From Bremia lactucae (lineage: Eukaryota; Oomycota; Peronosporomycetes; Peronosporales; Peronosporaceae): 64,000 nt of DNA. Below the pieces are notes generated by a model. It made no database searches and was not told where the DNA came from. It saw nothing but the letters and a program-made list of their open reading frames with translations. The position numbers were made by a program, and so were the translations under genes. Position 1 is the first letter of the stretch. The number at the start of each line of letters is the position of its first letter. The stretch is taken from NCBI RefSeq assembly GCF_004359215.1, contig NC_090628.1:1300836-1364835 (forward strand), written 5' to 3'. Of this stretch, positions 31,275 to 43,104 are shown in pieces.

Positions 31275-34200
31275 ATGGATCCTTTGTCCACTGAGGTTAT
31301 CGTCAGCCATAGTGGCGGTAATCAGCAATGGACGCCTGCTATGAAAGTTAAACAAATACAGCCAGATGTTAGCAGGAATGCTGAAAAAAAGGAAAGTGAA
31401 ACTCCTCAGCCACGCGAGACGGATCAGCTCTTCGATCCGCACGCTTCTAGCAGCAGCGGCGCGGAAGGCGGTGATACGCCAGGAAATAGCTTGACGATGA
31501 AAAGATCTAAACATTCTAACGCCGTTATGACCGTCATGAATCAAAGCACTTTGGGGCACAAGGAGCACAGAGACACAATCGATGACTTAAAGCTTAGCAT
31601 TGAGTCTCTGCGGGTTTTAATACAAGCGCAAGGCCTCGAGACAACTGCTTTGAGCCTCTGGAGAACTCAAGACGATGGCATGCTGATAGATCCAGAACAA
31701 AACAAGTATTGCTGCTTGCGCGATGCTCTTCGAGCTTATACGTACCAAGTCGGGGGCATGATTTCACGTGAAGACATGTATTACTTAGCTATTTTAAGGA
31801 GAATCGTGGCAGAAGCGAAGCTACCGCTGGTGGATGGGCCTATAACTCTTCTGGCACTCGGAAATATCATTCCAGATGAACAGTATCACACAAGCAAGGA
31901 ACTATTTTCAATAGGGTTTGAAACGCTCGTTAAGGTTTACATCTCCAAGCCCGTAATTATTGCGTTTCAATTACGCTGCAGTACGTTTCGTCCGCAATTG
32001 TAATGTACTTATCCTCCTAATAATCGCCCAAGTGGACTAATTACGGTAATGATGCAGAAATTCTGCCCGGTCATGAGATAAAGGTACCAATTTTTTCCGT
32101 GGAATTATTTAAAAGCGCAGGTAGTTGCATCTTCTTGAGTCTCGCGTTGCGTACATTCGAACTTATTGCATCTCTATAATGGTGGACCAGCTGAGATTGT
32201 ATTCAGGTCGTACGCGGCGAGTAAAGCGTGGAAAAAAGCTTTGACATATTTCGAGACCTTGCCCCCCGATGAGCTCATAGCAATTGTAAGCGAATCCCGT
32301 TTCAAAGCGGAGAGTGATGATTGCGGAAAGCCAATAGGCGTGCTTACGTCTGCTAGCGAAGAGAACGGATTTGGTTTGCTGCGACGAGGTATCGCGTGTG
32401 TTCTGGAAGGCCTACCTCGCGTTTTATTGTGCACAAATTATCAATTTTGGGAAGAGCAGCACTCGATTGCACCAGATGTTCATGCCAAGATTCGCTCACG
32501 CATGAGAAGGCAAGTGAAAGATGTGTTAAAGACTCAAAAGGTGGTGTCGTATGACGCATTAAAACGCCAATTATCACAGGAAGCTATGCTATTGGAGCAC
32601 TGTCGCGATGCTGACGATATGCAGCGAACGGATCTTCAAAAGGAGAAAGAACGCCGCAAAGCTGGCAAACGCAGTGTGCGAGAGGCCGCTCAGAGGCTTT
32701 TGAAAATTGAGATGAACGGTGAAGAGACTGCAAAGGAGGCTCTGCGACAGGCAAAAGAAGAGCGCAAGAACACTATACTTGAAGCAAAGATGGAAGCTGC
32801 TCGGCAAAAAGACATTCGGAAAGAAGCAATGCGGCTGGCAAGGGAGGAGGAAAAGCGAATACGCGAAGATGAAAAGGGAGTCAAGCGTGCGCTGCGGGAG
32901 GAAGAAAAGTGCAAGAAGATGGAGAAAAAAGAGCGCATAATGAAGCGTAGGGTTGAAGAAGCACGACAGCGCCGCCAAAAGCGTGAAGAGGAAAAGGCGA
33001 TTTTTGAAACTGGCGTCGCAACATCGCTACCCTCGAGGCGGTCTATAAGAACGAAGACCACTTTCGATACTCAGACATGTAAACAGCAGCTCCTTGCTCT
33101 ACTTAAATTTGTTGAAGACGAACGAGAACGTAGACGTCAGATTCGAGTATGGAAAAAGAGGAGTGAGATAGAAAATATTGTTTGGACACGCGTCAAATCA
33201 CTGTATACAGAAAAGCTGAATTACGACCTCGCGACGTTTGAGAAGCATTATAAACGCGACTCCACGGCATGTGCAGACAGTAAATTTCCATCTAATCTAA
33301 TTTCAACAGTGAAGGAATTGGCGGCAATTCCGGCGGAATCGCACGCCGATTTGCTCTTTGTGTGGGATTTTGTGTCGACATTCTCAGACTGCTTAAAGCT
33401 CACGGTGCTGCCGTCACTCGGCCTCTTTATCGATATCATGACGCTCAAGGACGGCTCAAGTCCTGTTGGCGATAGCGATCTTGACGACGATTCGATTGGA
33501 ATATACTTTGCTTCTTTACACGCGGAATTGTTAAAATTGATTATCTCGGAATATTTTCCATTGCTACAAATGGGAAATACGCTTGAAGAGTTTCATCGCA
33601 CGCGACCTATGAATGTATTTAGCTGGCCAGAGCTCGCTCGCCAAGTATGTCAAATGGCGATGGAATTTAAGCATCCTAGTGCAGACGACCATCTGCTTAA
33701 ATCTATCAAAGGCTTGAAATCGTATCGAGATGACGCTGTAACGCATCTATTGCGTAAGAAGCTGCACCGCCGCGGCATAAATTTGCTGGAAGGAGTGGCT
33801 TACGATGAAGAAAACGAGGATGCAAATGCCAACGACTCGCATCGATTAAGCTCTTATTCGCTAGCCTCGGAAGATCGTATTCTACCCTCGGATTACTATG
33901 GCGCTGTCTTGGTTGGCGGTGTCTTAAGGAATTTTACGGTGGGAGAGAAACACCATCATCTTGTCGTATCCGAAATAGTTGCCCCTCATGATAAATCTTT
34001 AGCAGTTACAGAGGATCTATCTCAATGTGTTACTAGTGAAGCAAAGGGTGAAAACGCAGATAGGATTAAAGTCGGGGATTATCTTATATTTATGAATGGA
34101 AAAGATGTGCGGAAGGTTTCGCTTGATGACTTTAAAGTCCTCGCAAGCGAGATTCCTACTCCACATGGGCTGCTGATGTCCTCAGTTATCCCTGTCGCGA

Positions 34201-37200
34201 AGAGTACCATGAAAAACGTTGCAACAACGAAAGGCTCAACGAAGGTAAAGTGTTGTGAATTTGTGCTGAAGTTACTTCGAGCCAAGGAGATTGCTACGCC
34301 ATTTAACCAGCCAGTAGATGCAGATCTTTATCCAGACTATTACACGAGTGGCGATATTGCAGAGCCAATGGATCTGGGTACAATTTCGGAAAAGATTGGT
34401 GATGAGGATTACGAATACAACGATGTCGAATCTTTTGTCGACGACGTGCATTTAGTATGGAATAATTGTTACGCATACAATTCGTTGACGGCAGAAATAT
34501 CGATTTTTGCTCAGAAACTATCGATAATTTTCGAGCGGTTGATGAAGGAATGGGTGTACACCACTGAGAATCGACTGCTTATGGCCACCGAGGAAGACAA
34601 CTGTCGTAAATGTCAGACAATCCACGCAAAACACCGCCTACTCTTGTGTGACCGCTGCGATGCACCGTATCACACGTTCTGTCTTGATGTTCCACTGTCT
34701 GAAGTGCCTACATGTGAATGGGTTTGCCCATTATGTCTTGCAGATCCCTCATTTTCGCCTGAGCGATTTCGGAAGAGAGCTCGCAATTCGGCTGCTGGCT
34801 TGCAAGGAAACTTCAATAAAACTAAGCTGAAGGCAGATGTACTCACCGACTTTGGAAAACGTCTGATGACCGCAATTAATCTCCTTTCGCAGGAAAGTTA
34901 CGCGGAACTAGCCGTAAGTAATCGTCTAAAGGTGCTGCGCGTATTGTGTGAGCTGGTTGAGGAGACGTCAGCTGTTCAATCAGTGTACCGTATTCTTGAG
35001 GAGAAGTCAAAGGATGCGCGAAAGAAAATCGGCGAACCATTGGCAGATTTAGAGCGCGAATGGGACCGATTTTCTCCGCCACGCTCGCCGCAGGGTCTGG
35101 AACGAACAAACACCTTTATTATCGATGGTGTTGAACATAAACTTACGGATACCTTGCTCACGTATTTGGAAGACAAGGCAAAAGCAGAGCTCGACTCAAA
35201 GCCACTTCCTGTGCATCCTCAAAATGCAGAGGCGGAATCATATGTAGCGGCCGGCAATGCTAAGACGGGATTTGCGGCTTTGCCTCGAGAAACGAGGCAA
35301 GAAGACTTATCTGACAACTCGGAAGATGATGAAGGTCTTATCCTTGAAGAATTGGGCGATCAATTTCTCTTAACATCGTCTGGGTATTGTGAGGTGAATT
35401 CTGTCAAGAAGGAAAACGAGTTGGTTCTACATCGCCCATTGTGTTTCTTTTGCGACTTGGAAGACGGAATTTTAAATGGGCAATTGAATTGCTGTAAGCA
35501 ATCGCCACTTACAGGTCACACGTCATTACTAAATCACTTTGAAATTCCCGAATTGCTGTCTAAAGATAGACCAGATGTGCTCGCTGTACGACTTCTGCAA
35601 ACAAATGATGGTACAAATGTAATTTTGAAAGACACGTCAGAGGGTGTGCAATACTCAAACTGCTTTGCACCAATCCATCAGATAGATCAAGGTGATATTA
35701 GCGCCCTGGCTGACAACGTTAAAGAAATTGTTTACGCCATTAATGACCGTATTGTATTTGGTATGAGTGTCGCTGCGATTCAAGATCAGCTTAGAATTGC
35801 TGCTCATCCAACCTTGCTGTACTTGACGTCGCTTCCTGTTGAGGCCGTGCGTGCCTCGGTATCAATTGTTAAGAGCCACAACCTGTCTATGGGCTTAATA
35901 CTAGCTTCATATCAGTCATTCATCTTTGTTCAGTCGTACTGCACGCCAGAAATTGGATTTGCTGAGCTATCCGGGCAAGTATTTCCCGGTGATGTGCTAT
36001 ATATGGTTAATGATGTCCTTACTCACGGTAAAGACATTGCCGAGATCGACGCAATGCTCGACAATTCATCAGAATCAGTTTACGCTGTATTTGTACGGCA
36101 CCCGTCTGTAAAGATGAAGAAGGCAAGCGAAGAGTGGCAACGTATTGTATACGATACAGCATCTCAGCGAGCAAAAGAGACCTCGTTTCGAGCAGCCCAT
36201 ATCAACAAACCATTTTTGTTTGAGGTTGTTTTCACGGACGGACCACTTGGATTAGCATTATCACTTGAAACTCGGGGTGTGGTCGTCAATTCGCTGAACG
36301 CTTTCGCTGATGGCTCGCCAGGCCAAGCGTCGCTTAGCGGGCGCGTTTTGCGCGGAGATTTAGTTGAAGGAGTGAATGGCACCACATTTGGTCCAGTAAG
36401 CGATTTATCCCAGTTCACGTCGTGGCTGCTGAGCTTACCACGGCCACTTACGATTAGTTTTAGTAGACAACTGCGTCAGGGCACCAGGCAGTGTGAGAAT
36501 TTGGAGCAGACAAACAAAATTGTAGCCGATTTTCTGGCGAACTCGTCACTACTCTGCAAGCAGCTGAAGCTTCCTAGATCTAGTAAAATCAAGACCATTC
36601 ACGTCGAATCCGCCCGACTTCCATTCGAGGCTGAAAATCTGCTTGAAAGTCTAGGCGTTATTTCTATTAATGATGGTGTATGTGGTCAGACCAGCGTCGC
36701 TACTATTGCAATTGGTGACAGCATTGTCGGGCTTAATGGAAAATCTGTGGCTGGCTTAAGCTGGATTTCCTTCAAGACTTTATGTAGTGAGCTGTTGCCG
36801 ACGTGCCCGGTTTATCTTCACCTACTGCCAATTCGAAGATTTAAGCTGCTGCAGGCTCATGAAAACTGTGTGGAAAGTGCGAATATGGCCTGGTCCGAAT
36901 GCGAATCTATTTTTTCTCGTCTGGAAAAGGCTAGAGGTCTTGATAATTACTTAAAGTGGATAATCATACCTAGGACTTTGGCTCTGGGAGAATGCCGCAA
37001 TGGATACTCGTTCTATCGTTTTTTTAGCGACCGTGACCGTCTCTTTGTGATGTCGCCAGAGAAGAAGTGGTCAATCTGTGCGACGAGAAAACATCTTATG
37101 CAGCTCGTTGGATATTTAGAACAATCTTCCAATGATTTCATAATTGCTACTCGGATTAGGCGGTGCCTTCATTGGATGTTTTGCGATAATGATGTAAAGT

Positions 37201-40200
37201 TTCAGCAAGGATTAGCTTATTGTGACCATACAGGCAAATGCCTTTCTTACAAAAAAATGTTTGGGGTTGAAGAGGAGATGCTACTCGTGATGGATGAAGA
37301 AATAGAAAAGTACACTTCTCATGTTAGTTATAATGGACGCAGGTTTTTTCTTGGTTCTTTTCACACACAACAGGAGGCTGAAAATGCGCTTTACCGTGCA
37401 GTGACGTCAATAAGTCGGACAGAATTACATGTTGTGGTTGCTGCCGATGTATCAATGCTACACCGTGCTCACTTTCCTTCATGTATGAATGCTATTCATC
37501 CAAAGGCGAAAAGTGTGATAAATCGTATTTTGTCTTGCAAGTATGAATGCGGAAGCTTTATGAATGGGCAATTTGGAGAAAAGCTTAAACCGCTATCATA
37601 CAAAGTATACGAAGTCATACAAAATGGGCTGCAAGCGCGTAAAAGCGAAGAGATGCTGAAGCGTGAGCATGTCCATCTAAAAGATCAGCTAGCCCGCCAG
37701 ACGGTTGATCAGATGAAGCGAAGGCGATATGCTGATACAAAGACAGAAACCCGCCCACTGCAACACAAAGCGCTCGGTACAGGTCACAATTCTGTCTCTT
37801 TGAAGCGCTCACTTCAGGTGCTGGTGGATCATGGTCGCGCGATGTTAGCAGCATGGAATCAATTTGCCGCACTAATCAGTGTTGAGACCACGAGTAGGCT
37901 GGCGTATGCTTGCTTGGCAAGTTTTGAAGAGGTGAAAAAGGTGGTCTCACTCGTCATTACTAATCCAAGCGCGATATCTCAGGACCCCAAAACATTTGTA
38001 TGCCTTCACCACGCTTATATAATGGGATTGGTGTGTGCTATGGCGACACAAGCGCTTACAACGAGTCAGAAAACTCCATCTGACTCAGCCCTGGTCAAGC
38101 AGGTGGCAGATGCGTTTGCAACAGCGATTCTTTGCTGTGTAGATCCGTCAAGCATACTGCGTGCGCGAGCGCTGAGTGGATTTGCCGCCGCGGCAAAAAA
38201 GTGCGAGCCTACTCAACGTGCTGGTGGTCTGTCAGTCGAGTTGCACAATGTGGCAAATTTTGTGCTCGTGTTCTTACGCACGTCGCGCTATTTGTCAAAC
38301 GCAAGCTTTGGCGATTTAAGTAGCTGTCGACCAATTTTTGAAGCCTCAACACTAGGCGTAAGCTCTCTGCCTGCATCTTTTGTACAGCAAGTCTACCTTC
38401 TCGAGAATATACGCCAAGCATATTATCGCCAAATCAACACATCATCTATGAATATCAATTCAGTATCCTGCCAACAAAAATCACCGGTACCATCAATGCC
38501 TGGAACGACACTGATGTCCACAGCCAGGGAAATTCAAACAAAGTATACCATTCCTACCGATCTTTGCAACAACAGTGCGCTAGTAGACGTCAAGTTTGGT
38601 TTTGGTCCGTTGGGAATTGTGATTAATTATTCGCACCGTGGAACGATTGTCGTCACAGAATTTTCAAATGACAGCTACAGGCTGTCTGGACAAGCTCAAT
38701 TGAGCGGTAGGGTGGAAGTGGGGGACGAGGTCTACGCTGTCAATGGTCAGATGCTCGAAGTCATTGGTATGGAAGGTTTCAAAGGTATGGTTGCAAGTAG
38801 CAAACGGCCGCTGATTGTGACGTTTCGAAAGCTTCTGCCAGATGCTGCAGGGGTCATCAAAGCCTCAGAAAATATAGCTGGTCGTAGCGCTGAATATCCC
38901 GTAAATGCAAGCCTTCAGATTGCTGTGGCTTCTGCTTCTAATCAGCTGCTTACTACCGTGATACAGCAAGAACGACTATCGAATGGCTACAACCAACAGC
39001 AACTACATTTGAACAACAACACGATTCGTGGAAGTCAGCAGCCTAGTAGCGGGCTTATAACTGCGAGCATTCCATATGCAGTCATAGACGGAAATTGCTT
39101 CAACTCAGCTCCTGTACAATCACCACTAATGAATGATGACGTCAATCTGTACTCGAATCTTTCACCATTGAACCAGTCGCCAAGAGAAATGATGGCTGAT
39201 CTAACAGGGCAGACGATTCCCCCAGCAGCAATGGTGACTCAGAACTACAATTCGATACCAAAGGTAAACAACGGTGTCAACGCTGCAATTATGAGTGATC
39301 AGCTCTCAGAAAAGTGGCAAGCCGCACCATTAAACTCAGTGATGCAGCATATTCCACTTGAGCAAGCGCAGAATGCGATCACTTTAAAAGGCGGTGGTAG
39401 TGTGTTGCAATCTTCGATGCCAACTGAATCAGCTACAATGAGCTACTCGTCCCTTGCACTGCCTGCACTTGGTGTTTCCGACTCGTCTCAAAGCGATGCT
39501 TCGATTGAGGAACTAGCAACATTTGTTGCAAGAAACGACCCATTGTTCCCCATAGAAGCTTTATCAGACACTGTATGCCGTGTTATTGGAGATGTTGATA
39601 CAAAGGAGATAGCCTCAACTCCATTGTATCCGAGGCTGTCCAAGTCGGCCGACGACAAGGTCATTGCAAATGTTGATACAAAACCAAAGTCCTTAACGAT
39701 GTCACAAGCGATAATACCAACTACATTGTATACAGATGGAGATCAAAGCGGAACACTTAAACAACAAAATCGTGCAGTGCCATTGGCGCGTTTGACATTG
39801 GAATCCAGTATGAATCAAGAATCTATACGTGTTGCCATGTCGTTGCCCAACACTGCAAAAGACCAAGCTACTTCCGCTAACTATATTTTACCAGCTCATC
39901 AATCAAACTTAGGATTGCCTGAAGATAAGTTGCTTTTTCAGAGCATGAAGTCGTCCGATTGCGCTCGTACTAGCGAGAATAAAGTTTGCCTAACGGAGGA
40001 GACTGCTTCCAGGAGATCATCTCGGGTATCTCGCAAAAGCTCAAATATTGCGGTCCTATACGATCCAGATTATATCAAGGCACATACCAGAGGCGGCGTG
40101 GGAGGTGAAAATAGTGTCGGGCTAGATGACCCAACGGATGGTCAGATTGGAGAATTGTCGACGGAATTGCTAGAAGATTACAGCGCAACGATCCGTCCGC

Positions 40201-41663
40201 TAAAAAAAAATCTTCCTCGCTCACTGAGACTACTTGGTGCTCAATTGCTAATGATGGAATGTGCTATACCACGCGAGGCATTTCGCTTTGGAAAATGGGG
40301 GCGTTCAGTGCGCGCAGCATGGGCTGAGATGGTGTACACGTGCGGTACATCAGCTGTTTTGATGGAAGCTGTCGTATTCCTGGAGGCAAATATCGATCCA
40401 GATAGGCTTGATCCATGCTGGAAAGCGTCTCCGCTGCCGTCGGCAAAGGTTGCAATCAGTACCGCAACTATTGCATCTGCTGCTATGCGAATGTACTCGC
40501 TGGACGATGCGATTTTGTACGGACGCATTACACGCGGAGGCAAGCGGAAGCACCGCAACCAAAATTTTAATCAACCACGCTTGCCACAAAAAATCCCTAC
40601 TAACAGTCAGAAGGAAGACGCATCCGGAAAAGGCTCACATCAGCTGCCGTTCGTAGGCCGAATGTCGAATAAATTAATAGCTATGGCTGACGAGATGATA
40701 GATAAGATCCTCGAAGCAGAACGAGAGCGGTCTTGGACCACGTATGCTTATCAAAAGGCAAAATGTGAAGTGGCTGCCATCGCGTCTCTTACTGATGACG
40801 AGATAGAGCAGTGGCTTCAAGTGAACAGGGTTCAGCAAGCTCCGACTCAGAAGGGATCCGAACGTCACAAGACGCTTAAGCGGAAGTGCCCTGGATCTCT
40901 ACCTTTGAGCTCAAATGGCCAGCCCTCGTCTATCAGGAATCGAAAAGTACAGGGCTCTCGCGCAAAGGCACCAAACTCAAAATTGAACCTTCAAGAGCGG
41001 ACGCAGTATGTGGAGCTTCGGTGCTATAAAATGAAGTCGCTACAGCACCGCTTACCATTTGGTAGTGCTCAGGATACAACGCTATCGTCACGATTGCAAC
41101 ACATTATGAACATACTGCTGCAAAATGAGTTGGCATTGGCGTTCTCTGCGCCTGTGAATGTGGATGAAGTGCCTGGTTACGCTGAGGTGGTTAAGCATCC
41201 GAAAGATCTGGGCACCATAAAATTTCAATTGAGTCGCGGATTTTATAATCAGCGGTTTGAGTTACTGGTGCAGGACATTGACCTTGTGTGGGAAAACTGC
41301 TTTAAATTTAATCGTATCGATGCTGATATTTCCAAGTGTGCAAACCGCCTGCGATGTACGTGTCTTGGGTTTAGAAAACTCATGTCCTCAGGCTTTCTAC
41401 TAATTTTTGCGATGTTCGTAGCCATCTTCGACCGGTTATTTGAACAGTGGATTTCAGAGGTGAAACCGGATACTCCTCTTTCACATCTTGCATCCGAAGA
41501 GTCGTGTCGACAGTGTGGCCAGATGAGTGCACAAGATAGCATGTTGCTATGTGACAGCTGTGACGCAGCTTACCATGCTTTTTGTCTGCAGCCGCCTCTT
41601 TCGACGATACCACCAGGTAATTGGTACTGTGTCCGATGTCCTCTTAAAAAAATTATCATGTAG
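31275..41663 (+). CDS. Giant chromatin reader: DDT/WHIM, bromodomain-PHD (twice), PDZ-like domains
   Basis: I join two long open frames with three introns (31981-32057, 32121-32190, 41356-41421), starting at the ATG at 31275 (MDPLSTEV). This gives 3,391 residues. Domains in order: charged coiled coil about 405-530; DDT (LLFVWDFVSTFSDCLKL) about 635-700 with a WHIM-like SWPELARQVCQMA after it; PDZ-like about 820-925. Then come bromodomain 1 (about 943-1046) and PHD 1 (C4HC3, CRKCQ...CDRCDAPYHTFC...CPLC, about 1060-1106). Three further PDZ-like repeats lie at about 1480-1565, 1595-1680 and 1730-1805, then a WSD/WHIM-type block (about 1857-1920) and an AP2-like stretch (GRRFFLGSFHTQQEAENAL, about 1970-1990). 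A last PDZ-like domain lies at about 2388-2470, a low-complexity Ser/Gln/Asn region at about 2470-2900, bromodomain 2 at about 3224-3325 and PHD 2 at about 3340-3385. DDT proteins with bromodomain-PHD modules are usually ISWI partners that read acetylated or methylated histones. The PDZ-like repeats are unexpected. The domain calls are by eye. Confidence 0.85.
31981..32057 (+). other. Intron 1 of the chromatin gene (77 bp)
   Basis: The donor is GTACGT and the acceptor ATGCAG. Splicing after base one of a codon leads into a 63-bp exon that is open (32058-32120) and joins in frame to the long ORF. Without it the upstream frame stops at 32001-32003. Confidence 0.7.
32121..32190 (+). other. Intron 2 of the chromatin gene (70 bp)
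   Basis: The donor is GTAGTT and the acceptor GGACCAG. The phase (one base) matches intron 1, and the join gives FKSAAEIVFRSYAASKAW. The long frame has a TGA at 32136-32138, inside this intron, so it must be entered through splicing. Confidence 0.65.
41356..41421 (+). other. Intron 3 of the chromatin gene (66 bp)
   Basis: The donor is GTACGT and the acceptor TTCGTAG. It is 66 bp without a stop, so the frame reads through it. Removing it restores the last helix of bromodomain 2 (CANRLRSIFDRLFEQW), parallel to AQKLSIIFERLMKEW in bromodomain 1. Confidence 0.8.
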
Positions 41664-41832
41664 TGGAGGTTTTACATTTAGTGTACGCGTAACAGACCAG
41701 TTCGAGTAGCGAAATTGTGTCTTCACCGAAAATCGTCATTGTTGTATTATTAACAATTCGTATATTTTCTGATAAAGCTGTCGCCACATGAGTATCGCAA
41801 AAAAATTTTTGAAGCAAAATAAATTTAGTGCG

Positions 41833-42820
41833 TCCATTTTGGTATAGCGACACCCCACTTCTGTACCAGCAGCTGATACAGTGCTGGTACAGCTATTTTG
41901 TGCTATAGTCTACGTATCTTCTTGGACCATTTGCTGCAGAAGTGCCTGCTGTTCCATCCACATGGAGAAAGATTGATGTGTTGATGTTAACCCATCTCAT
42001 GAAGCAAAGGCATTTTAATTTTGTTTGTTTTTATGTGGAATTTATGAGCAAAATATCGGCGGGGCAAAATCTTTGAGAATGGAATGGGATATTTTGGGGG
42101 CAACGAAAAGGTTTGAGGGTTGTCCTGTTGAATTTCTCTCAAATGCATGGTAAACATCTTCTTCTCCAAGGGTGTCAAATGGGGGCTTCCAGTGGTGTTC
42201 TACCCGTAAGGAATTGTTGTTGCTCTTGCTTTCTGATGTTGTAAATTATCCTGTCCAATGACTCGACAGGTTCGATCGAATGCTTTAGTGCCTTCATTAT
42301 AAGAAGGGTTTGGCCCCACTTTTACTCATCAATGCAACAGTTGCCGCTTGTTGTGATGTTAAAGTGCGATCCTCAAGGTAAGCTGCCACAGTTGCTGCTG
42401 CTGCATGGTTATGCTCGCCATTGGCAACAGTGGCAGTCCATTCATCTTGGCTTCTCCTCTGTAGGATGGTTGACCAGGGACAAGCTAGACATCGAGTGCT
42501 TGTCTTCCGAACTTGTGCAACCATTGGTTGGTGTGTTGCACCATGGACACAACCAAGCCAAACTTTTTTAACATTGTCAGAACTATCCTTTTTGGAACTC
42601 CTTCTCATATTTACATAACCCTCCTGCAAGGCGAGGTTTTTACTGCTTCCTCTGCAAGCTCGTGGGAAATATAGGTGCAGTTTGAAGGTGAGTCAAGAGA
42701 CATCTTTGCAGTGGAAGTAGATTATCCAACTACAAAAAACGGTGAGTTATCTCATCGTATATATTAAAATAGCTGTACCAGCTGCTGGTACATAAGTGGG
42801 TGTCGCTATACCAAAATGGA
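41833..42820. mobile_element. TIR DNA transposon with Mutator-like transposase remnant
   Basis: Inverted ends: TCCATTTTGGTATAGCGACA at 41833 and its complement ending at 42820. The arms extend inwards for about 50 bp through TGTACCAGCAGCTG. A shorter outer match (AAATTTAG at 41821 against CTAAATTT at 42841) suggests longer ends with a deletion. I see no clear target duplication. It lies between two host genes and carries the minus-strand ORF at 42297-42629. Confidence 0.75.
42297..42629 (-). pseudogene. Mutator-like (MULE) transposase, N-terminal zinc-finger part only
   Basis: The 110-codon frame contains a Cys/His pattern found at the N terminus of many Mutator-like transposases. It reads WLGCVHG, then CLACPWSTI, a W at the start of a strand, and GEHNH (about residues 24-73). 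The catalytic DDE domain is absent and the element is only 1 kb long, so this is a non-autonomous deletion derivative. The family assignment rests on the zinc-finger pattern and the TIRs. Confidence 0.6.
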
Positions 42821-43104
42821 GGTGACGCTATACCGACGGCCTAAATTTAACTAAAATAGGGGCTCAACATACATTGGTAGTTGCCACAGCTTAAGATAAA
42901 TCTATGGAAATTATGTGTGTCCCAATTCTTTTGTATTCGGGTCGGATCGTTTCACCGTTTCGAATTCAATGAAAGTGCTTTTTTTTGTCATACTCCAAGG
43001 CGCAAGCTGTAGTCTTGTCTCACTTTTGAAACACATTAGTATCAAATTCGTTGGGCTCTCTATTAACACCTTCTTCCGCGTGTGCATCGCCAATTTTTTT
43101 TAAG

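Noticed and set aside
31179..31568. A 129-codon minus-strand ORF with a possible membrane segment
   Set aside because: It lies opposite the first exon of the chromatin gene and has no motif. It is best read as a shadow frame.
32589..33061. Leu/Phe-rich and Ser-rich minus-strand ORFs that look like membrane proteins
   Set aside because: They are the complement of the Lys/Glu-rich coiled coil of the chromatin protein (AAG/GAA read backwards gives Leu, Phe and Ser).
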